A DNA stretch of 64,000 nt from Pholiota molesta (lineage: Eukaryota; Basidiomycota; Agaricomycetes; Agaricales; Strophariaceae). The notes under the pieces were generated by a model. It did no database searches, had not been told where the DNA came from, and saw nothing but the letters and a program-made list of their open reading frames with translations. The position numbers and the translations under genes are program-made. Below, piece by piece: positions 57,570 to 64,000 of the stretch. The stretch's first letter is position 1. Every line of letters begins with the position of its first letter. The stretch covers positions 41,129 to 105,128 of the forward strand of contig JACGCK010000158.1 of the NCBI GenBank assembly GCA_014925825.1. The letters run 5' to 3'.

Positions 57570-58190
57570 TCAAATCTTATTATTCTGGTTAAATATAATT
57601 GGTACTTGGAGATGGCGATAGTTGTTGCCGCATTTCGGACCAAGAAAGAGGAAGACATCGTCCAAATCGGACCCTCCGCCGGCGCTTTGACGATCATCCT
57701 GGAATCCAATAACATCGCTTCCCACCGCTGTAACTTGAGCCTGATAGTACCTCCAATTACTGTCCGCGACGGGGCTCGGCACAGAAAAGACCACCTCCCC
57801 ATCCCACAGCACGCTAAAACCCGTGCTGAACGTCCCGTCCGCATTCGCAATCAGCGCCTTGTGGAAGAACGTCACCACATACGTCTGCCCCGCTACCGTA
57901 TTCAGCGGCTGCGCGACGGGCGTCAGCACTTCGCCATTCGGGGTGACATGAAGAATCCCAGCTGGGCGAAATCGAGCCCTGTGTGCGCGCCTGTGATCCG
58001 GAATATTTCGGTGACGTCGTCAGGTGGCAAGTCCGGCTTGAAGACGACGTCCCATGCGAAGTACGAGCGGGTGGAGCAGAAGGGCCCTCTGCAGTCTAAA
58101 CAAGAGCTACAGTTCCAGCCCTCGAAGCCGAGTGCCACAATAGGCTGCCAAAGACAAAGATACTACCGACAGAATACAAAGCAAAGACAA
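57570..58190 (-). pseudogene. Truncated secreted-type protein with a frameshift
   Basis: Reading minus from 58190, an acceptor-like TTTGGCAG precedes a frame with FEGWNCSSCLDC, STRSYFAWDVVFKPD and DDVTEIFRITG. The frame then stops soon after LDFAQLGFFM. A frame shifted by one base continues from VTPNGEVLTPVAQPLN through YVVTFFHKALIANADG, FSVLWDGEVVFSVPSP and GSDLDDVFLFLG. The beta-rich, Trp/Phe-patterned character resembles carbohydrate-binding or lectin-like jelly-roll domains, but no specific family is recognised. The 5' exons, including any leader, are missing because the next gene's stop lies 12 bp upstream. A more decayed copy is at 19440-19880. Confidence 0.55.
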
Positions 58191-58201
58191 AACATACAAT
58201 C

Positions 58202-58981
58202 TCATTTCCGATAAACAAAGTTCTTGAAAGCTTCATAGAACCCCAACATGAGGACTCGATTGGCAAGCGGTTTCATAGCATCGCCATAACGTTCCTGAAT
58301 ACGAGGGGTATGTCGGTATACAGTGGTCTTTATGGCAGGATACAGTCCTCCTCGTACGCAACGATCCAACGCGGACGTAACGTGGATCTTGTAAAAGCGA
58401 GGAAATGTTCCAGTCAAAGTGATGCCGGGAATGATCTCACCCTCCAAAGCCGGTAAGAAGAGGTTATTGACTCTGTTGGTGTTGTTCATCTGGAACGCAG
58501 CTATCGCATTTGCCACCAGCTGTGCCTGAGGATCTGCGAACAGACTGATGTGTGATTTGTCCTCTTGAACGACGAGTAATATGTTGGAAGACTTGACGTC
58601 CATGAGGCAGATATCAGCTTGACTGCAAACCTCCTCCCCGGACATGTCGAGTCGGAGCGTCTTGCGTGTGGGTACGAATGTGTCCCGACGTTCGTAGCCC
58701 ATTGCCCGCAGAAGTAGTGCAGCGAAATCATCCACGGCGGACTCTTCGCCCTCCATGGGTCGCGCAGCTGCCTTCAGAAGATTGATCAATCTCACAGAGG
58801 CTTCATCGAGGTCATCCGTAACATCTTCATACTGGGCGAAACCAAGTGGGCCAGTATAATTGGGGAGGGGCCCGTCGAAGAAAGTCTGTTGATCTTGCTC
58901 AACGGTTGATATGTGGTATGCCATCAACTCGTGTTCCCTCCAGCTACTCCCAGCCTTAGCCCGCCGAGTGCACTCTGCCAT
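58202..58981 (-). CDS. PD-(D/E)XK-like agaricomycete family protein, copy 2 (motif intact)
   Basis: Single exon, 259 residues, taking the start at 58981 because similarity to copy 1 begins there (MAECTRRAKAG against MADLVRNAKSG); the open frame itself extends to 59227. The core is LRLDMSGEEV, QADICLMD, then LLVVQEDKSH, giving Asp and Glu-x-Lys as in PD-(D/E)XK nucleases. The following helix AIAAFQMNN and the strand ITLTGTFPRFYKIHVT fit the fold. The family is widespread in mushrooms with unknown role. It is divergent from QCR6 (200 bp apart). Confidence 0.65.
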   Translation of the reverse strand: MAECTRRAKAGSSWREHELMAYHISTVEQDQQTFFDGPLPNYTGPLGFAQYEDVTDDLDEASVRLINLLKAAARPMEGEESAVDDFAALLLRAMGYERRDTFVPTRKTLRLDMSGEEVCSQADICLMDVKSSNILLVVQEDKSHISLFADPQAQLVANAIAAFQMNNTNRVNNLFLPALEGEIIPGITLTGTFPRFYKIHVTSALDRCVRGGLYPAIKTTVYRHTPRIQERYGDAMKPLANRVLMLGFYEAFKNFVYRK

Positions 58982-59180
58982 ATCTGTGCTTGACCAATAA
59001 TCAGGAAGGCAAGCAAAAGAAGACAAACGAACCGCCTGTGCTGGAGCTAAGACTTGACAAGAGCTGAATGATTTGCGGGAGCGCATCAGCAGAATCCTCC
59101 CACGGTCATCCCGTGCCTCCGAAAGTATCCGTGTGTTTCTGAACCACTCGTCGCCGTTTCGTGTCCCGCCATCCACAAAA

Positions 59181-59843
59181 ATGAGTTCAAGCATCGCGTC
59201 GTTCTTCTCATCTTTCATCTCCACCACCTACGCCGACGCCGAGGAGCAGTCTCCCGCAGACGCCGGAGCTACCGTCGTCGAGCAAGAGGCCGAGAAGGAG
59301 GAAGAAGAGGAGGAGCCTGAGGATGTACGTGGCTCAATGTTTCGCTGTGAATCTGGCGGCGTGCCGGAACTCATTACGCGTCGTGCTTGAATGTTGCAGA
59401 TCCAACCAGTTCTCCGCGAAGAATGCAAGCAGTCTGCCAAATGCGCTGCGCTGACAAAACACTTTGAGCATTGCCAGGAAAAGGTCGAGAGCGGCCAAGG
59501 TTTCAAGGGCGAGGATTGCGTCGAGGAATTGTGCGTCTTTCCCTGTTTCGAGCTAAATTCACACTGACTCCATATTTTCCATAGATGTGCGTATCTTCAT
59601 TCTTGAAATTCCGCTTGTGTCATGTCAAACTTAACGCCGTTTCTCTCCACCCCTGCTGCGTGTCCAGTCCAGTGAGTTTTTCCAATTCTACTGCATACGA
59701 CCTGCTCTTGACTTTGGATTCAATTTACTAGCATGATGCACTGTGTAGATGTTCGTATCGCGTTGTCCTCAGTCTGATGTATTCTTGCTAATTGGATAAT
59801 GCAGGAATGCGCCGGACCAAAACTGTTCTCCAAACTGCGTTAG
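59181..59843 (+). CDS. Cytochrome bc1 complex hinge subunit (Qcr6/UQCRH)
   Basis: Six exons: 59181-59324, 59400-59530, 59585-59586 (2 nt), 59668-59671 (4 nt), 59732-59750 (19 nt) and 59805-59843, giving 112 residues. An N-terminal presequence-like part (SIASFFSSFIST) and a Glu-rich acidic segment are followed by the hinge domain with paired cysteines: REECKQSAKCAALTKHFEHC, FKGEDCVEELFHMMHCVDEC and AGPKLFSKLR. The subunit sits on the intermembrane-space side of complex III next to cytochrome c1. The two micro-exons are needed to encode LFH in the invariant EELF-x-x-x-H-x-x-D region. All donors are GT, the weakest being GTTCGT after exon 5. Confidence 0.87.
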
Positions 59844-61727
59844 AAGCGGGAGGGATATGGTGCCAAAGCAGGCGTCGGGGCATAGTGTAGGTGAGTGACT
59901 ATAGTGTATTCCCATTTGTATTCGTACTCACAAAAGCAGATATATATGTTGGTTTAGATTCCATCCCTGTTATTCTCTTCTATACCAAGGCGGAGATGTT
60001 CTAATAATTCTTCCCGTATCTACACGAATCCGACAAGACATTGGAAGTGAAGCCGCCTTCTAGAGGGCGTAGGGGTCCATTGGCAATATCAAGAAATGTC
60101 GCAAAGTGAGACGCCTGACGCGCGTCACCATGGTCGCGATGGAACCGTCGTAGAACGAGCCCTATGATGATTGATTTGTGGCGTTAGGAGAATGCAGACG
60201 CGCTGGACCGCAAGAGGCTATATGGTTCAACGTTGCCAACATATTTGAATAAGAAACTCTGGCTCGAAAAATGACAGCCGCGAGCCTGGGTTTGAATCAC
60301 GACTGTGCAATATTCTGTTCCATTCCGCTCTCGTCGAGACCGACATTGCCCGGATAATGTGATAGTTCTCTTATCACGCCGAGTTCCTATTCAAATTCAC
60401 GGACTATTCACACCAGGCTTGAATCGGAAACTCACCCGCAAGAATCTATAACATATTTCAAAGCACACTGCCCTCCAATTTCGCCTCTCATCCGCAAACT
60501 ATCCTGGATATCAATGCTCCCTGACGGTCTCGAATCTTTACCGGAATCGCGACCTCAATGCAGCCTCAGTGATGTCATGCACGAATGTTTTGTGCGGTGC
60601 GTGGTGCTTGGTTCTGTTTAATGTGGAAGGCGTTGGCATGGTGCACCTTGCCTCGTGTTCTTGCTCATCAGATTGCTGGAGCGTACTTTACGCGCTGAAC
60701 GCCAAATTTACCCGGCGTTATTGTCCTCGGATAGTGTAGCCCCATATCTACTGATTATTTTCTCATACTAGTGCGAATACTTTCTGCTCTCGCGATATTG
60801 GGATTCTGCTATCTGCTAGTTGAAGGTGGGACGTAAATCAAAGGTGTGTATGGCGAGCAGCGTTCAGGGGACCAAGTATGACATTGAATCAAATTTGAAA
60901 GGCATCACGGGGGCCTATATGCCACTGGGTATGCCGGTTCCGAACCTAAGACGTAAACTATGTAATCGGTATCTATCCCAACACCTGGATGGGATCAGCC
61001 ACCAAGATCGACATCGTGGTATGGAGTACTGCTATCACTTCTACCGTATGCACATTGAATCTCACAAAGATGTCCGATGCGACGTGCGTATGTTATACTT
61101 CCGTTATCCAAATAAGCTTAGACTAAAAATCTCTTGAAGCTATTGGCTATGTACGTGCCCTGTGTTCGAACGAGAAGCCTCGTGGCCTCCGATGTCGATG
61201 GCGGTGCACATAGAACATGTAATCCTTGGGGCGGGCAATACCCAAGCCGACGACGAGTACTAGGAAAACATGGCGCAGTAAGCGAATCACGCAAAGATTT
61301 CTTCTGATTATACTGGGTTTGACAAAGTTCCCGAGCCAACAACACTTAATCTCAATTGTCATTCGAGTGCGCGCGTGCGCCTATGTTCCATTCTAATATT
61401 ACTTCTCTGGACTGATCTAGCACACGAAGCCGGCGGTGGTCCGTAGCAGTGCAACGCACCTCAATGTGCTTTCCTTTTATACTCCTGCAAATCCGGCGAG
61501 GCACCCGGCCTGCGCATTCCCGCTCGCTCCATCGCCATCAACGCCGGGTCGTCCAAATATACATACCCCATTGTAATCGAGTGGAATTGTGTTTTTCTCT
61601 CCTCTCTGACGACGACATTAGGCTGTACTTCATTCTGCTCTTGCACACCTTTCGAACTTCTTTCTGTGCACGACATTTTCATTGTTTAGCACTGCCGTGC
61701 ACGACCGCCCGCTTCGAATGTCCTAAG
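59844..61727. other. Intergenic, no supported gene
   Basis: No coding frame with recognisable content. Confidence 0.5.
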
Positions 61728-63440
61728 ATGGCTCCTGTCGCACTGCTGAGCCTCGCCAATTCGACGATTGACAATACGGTGGCGCGATCTTTCTTGGTAG
61801 TAGGCGCCTCTTTGTGAGTCACATATGCTATCTTTCCACTTTCTCAGCGCTGATGCTGATTCGTCTCTGCGCAGGCTGTTTGGTATCACGACGCTCCAGG
61901 CCTATTGGTACTACCATTCATACTACAATGATTCGCGTTTGCACAATGCCGTTAGCAGCTCTAGTTCTTTGATCTTTCTGAGCTCATTCAGTTTCTTAGG
62001 TCGCGCTTCTTTGGACTTTGGACGCGTTTCATTTGGCGTTGGTGGTGCATACCGTGTACGCATATGCGGTAACTGGATTTGGAAACGTACACACTGTCGC
62101 AAATTGAATGGTAACTTCATATCGGTTTCTTCTCCGTATATGCTAACAATGAGTCGTATAGGTCGCTCAAAGTGCGTCGTTCTCTTGATCGCTTGCGAAT
62201 TCAAGCTAACTGTACAGGATAACAGCTACAAGTTAGCGTCAACGTAAGTTTCGATTCCACCTTGGAACTAGGCCCATCTTTCTAAATTATTGAACTTAGT
62301 TGTTGTTATCCTTCTTGTGCATAGGTATGAACATGAGCATGCAACATGTAATCGCACTGAATTTATTCCCTTCAGTTTGTATACCTCGCGTGTATGGTTA
62401 CGTGAGTTTCTCCTGAATCGCATTTAGACGCGAGATCCAGTTTTCGTTACTGACATCATTTGCAGTGGGCGGATATCACCAAGGATTTTTGGGATATATT
62501 GTGGTATGAAATATGGAATCGACTGTCGAACATTGTCTCATCGTAGTCCAGACTTTCGTCGTTGTTGGCGGTTTCGGTATGATATAAGCCAGTCGTTTTC
62601 GCTCAACAGGTTTTTTGACGTGACACATTACAGTTATCGGCGTCATTTTGCGTATATGATGTTCGTCACTTCATCCCTCAAGTGTGTCGCATCAATCATA
62701 TTACTTCTCTCACAGATACACTGCCCATACGTTCTTGGAGTTAGAGAGATCTCTGTGAGCACGATCCATCTTTTCCTGGTCTTTATGTATTAATGCTCTA
62801 CAGTGGGCTATCAATGCTGCTCTTGCTACCTCGACAACGATCGACTTCATATAGCAGCTAGTATGTTTACTATCTCAGTAAGAGCAAAGGAAGCATTACC
62901 AGGTATGTTCCGTGCATTCAGACTTGAAATGATTCGATAAACGTTTCAGGTTAAACTCAAGGATCTCTACGATCATTCAGTATACACTGAGTTCGGGTCT
63001 GCTCACAAGGTACGGAATATCTTAAATGCTTTATTTGATACTGATTATTTTGTAGCGCATTTTCTCTCGGCGCAATGTTCTCGGTAATGACTCATGTTTC
63101 GGCGAGGCTCATTACTGACTGGGACCTTTTTCTCTAGTATATCTTCTACCAAATACTTTCGTATTCATCGCTCTTGAATTCCTTTTAACGAAACGTGAGA
63201 TTTCCGTACCTTCTAGCGCCAGGTCTTCTATTAACTTGTCAAAAGTTTACGTTGGGTCTTTCATCGCCATGCTAACTCTCGGGAACGCAAAATGCCTGAA
63301 GATTCGTCTCTTGGACAGTACACGCAACGCATCGTGGAAACACCTATCGCTCTTCGTACGACTTCAAACTTAGGAGTCCCAGAGCAGATACAATTTCTTT
63401 GGAATGTACAGAGGCGCCTGTGCGTTGATACTTCCTGACC
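61728..63440 (+). pseudogene. DUF6534-like seven-helix membrane protein with several frame lesions
   Basis: Exons that can be read: 61728-61813, 61875-61950, 62000 to about 62096, then pieces encoding WSLKLQVSVN, VVILLVHSLYTSRVW, GGYHQGFLGYIV, WAINAALATSTTIDFI, YYLSKSKGSI, LNSRISTIIQYTLSSGLLTS, AFSLGAMFS, VYLLPNTFVFIALEFLLTKR and VYVGSFIAML...NSRERKMPED. The order is that of the mushroom DUF6534 family (LWTLDAFHLALVVHTVYAYAV, SLYALRVW-like, a final FLAMLNARE-like motif). Frame is lost near 62095 (an in-frame TGA where family alignment expects Leu), near 62299, near 62850 (TAG) and near 63272. Each is consistent with a base lost or changed, so this is called a pseudogene, though sequencing error could mimic it. 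Confidence 0.6.
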
Positions 63441-64000
63441 CAATCCGTCGCATATATTCTAAATCTGTTTTTTTGATAGACCTCTCCTCCTGCGAGTACA
63501 GTAAAGCTTACTCATATTCATGTCGCCTACGCTTATTAACGATCATCCCCTCCTACTTCTCTTCGCACTATGTTGTAAATCATGGAACGCCGCATACTAC
63601 TATTTCGATCTTTCGCGCCTACTTCGCATTTCTACTTATACCCAGACACCTTTTGTCCAGTCGATGGCCGGTGGCCCACTCTTTATGGGTAGATATATTT
63701 CGCCCTATCCTGTCTTTCTATCATCTCTGCAGCATCGTGTATCGATACCACATCTCTGTATTCTATTGGATAGCTCACTCATCAAACTTGTTTTCATCTG
63801 TGTACACTGTATAGCCCGACTTGAATTATTCGTGTTCCATGCATCGCGTACACCAGTCATATTCAACAATTTTTCTCTTTGGAACGATCGCTACAACTTT
63901 GAGGTTATGTGTGAGTCATCATGAGGATATCGCTCCGTCTAATGTATTTGATGTTTTGTCGCGTTTTTTCGGAAGTCGTGAAAGTGCCTTTGCACCGCTT
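63441..64000. other. Window end, no supported gene
   Basis: Frames of up to 136 codons show no domain; a gene cut by the window edge cannot be excluded. Confidence 0.4.

Larger units (their letters stand above)
52097..58190 (-). repeat. Right arm of the large inverted duplication
   Basis: Mirror of 19440-23641. It contains WRAP53-like copy B, GST2, GST3 and the secreted-protein pseudogene. It is longer than the left arm by roughly one GST unit (about 54.3-56.1 kb), so a GST was either gained here or lost on the left. Confidence 0.8.

Noticed and set aside
58982..59227. N-terminal extension of the 58.2-kb protein to 59227
   Set aside because: It has no counterpart in copy 1 and overlaps the first exon of QCR6 on the other strand.
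60270..60310. Possible tRNA B-box (GGTTTGAATCA)
   Set aside because: No A-box at proper distance, no acceptor stem or cloverleaf.

Overview
The window looks like nuclear DNA of a filamentous basidiomycete, most likely a mushroom-forming agaricomycete. The real genes are broken by many short introns (about 45-110 nt, GT-AG, a few GC-AG). The gene content fits: FuA-type (etherase-like) glutathione transferases, CFEM and Kre9/KNH-type GPI proteins, seven-helix families expanded in agaricomycetes, a berberine-bridge-type oxidase, two-finger C2H2 proteins and a split QCR6 gene. Gene models were spliced by eye: exon joins were chosen so that reading frame, consensus splice sites and paralogue or family conservation agree. 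I ran no search.

Layout. 1-10.3 kb: a Kre9/KNH-like GPI protein (-), a divergent pair of short-chain dehydrogenases (one with a shifted C-terminus, one missing the beta6/PG segment), then two tandem C2H2 proteins (-). 10.3-20 kb: mostly empty, with a seven-helix membrane protein (-) and a dead LINE reverse-transcriptase tail. 19.4-25.9 kb: a decayed secreted-protein relic, FuA GST (-), a WRAP53/TCAB1-like WD40 gene (+) and a divergent pair of six-cysteine secreted proteins. 27.5-30.6 kb: a GC-rich TPR/F-box/LRR gene. 33.6 kb: a small PD-(D/E)XK-like protein. 39-45.8 kb: a CFEM GPI protein, an orphan signal-peptide exon, an 11-exon FAD oxidase and a multi-pass membrane protein. 49-50.4 kb: a C2H2 transcription factor. 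51-59.9 kb: two PD-(D/E)XK-like paralogues, a second WRAP53/TCAB1-like gene (-), two more FuA GSTs (+), a truncated secreted-protein pseudogene (-) and QCR6 (+). 61.7-63.4 kb: a broken DUF6534-like seven-helix gene.

The strongest large-scale structure is an inverted duplication. The block relic-GST-WRAP53-like at about 19.44-23.64 kb reappears in reverse at about 52.10-58.19 kb, where it carries one additional GST. Coding and intergenic sequence both match, and both WRAP53-like copies read through intact. The most unusual single gene is QCR6: restoring the conserved hinge-protein motif requires two consecutive micro-exons of 2 and 4 nt.
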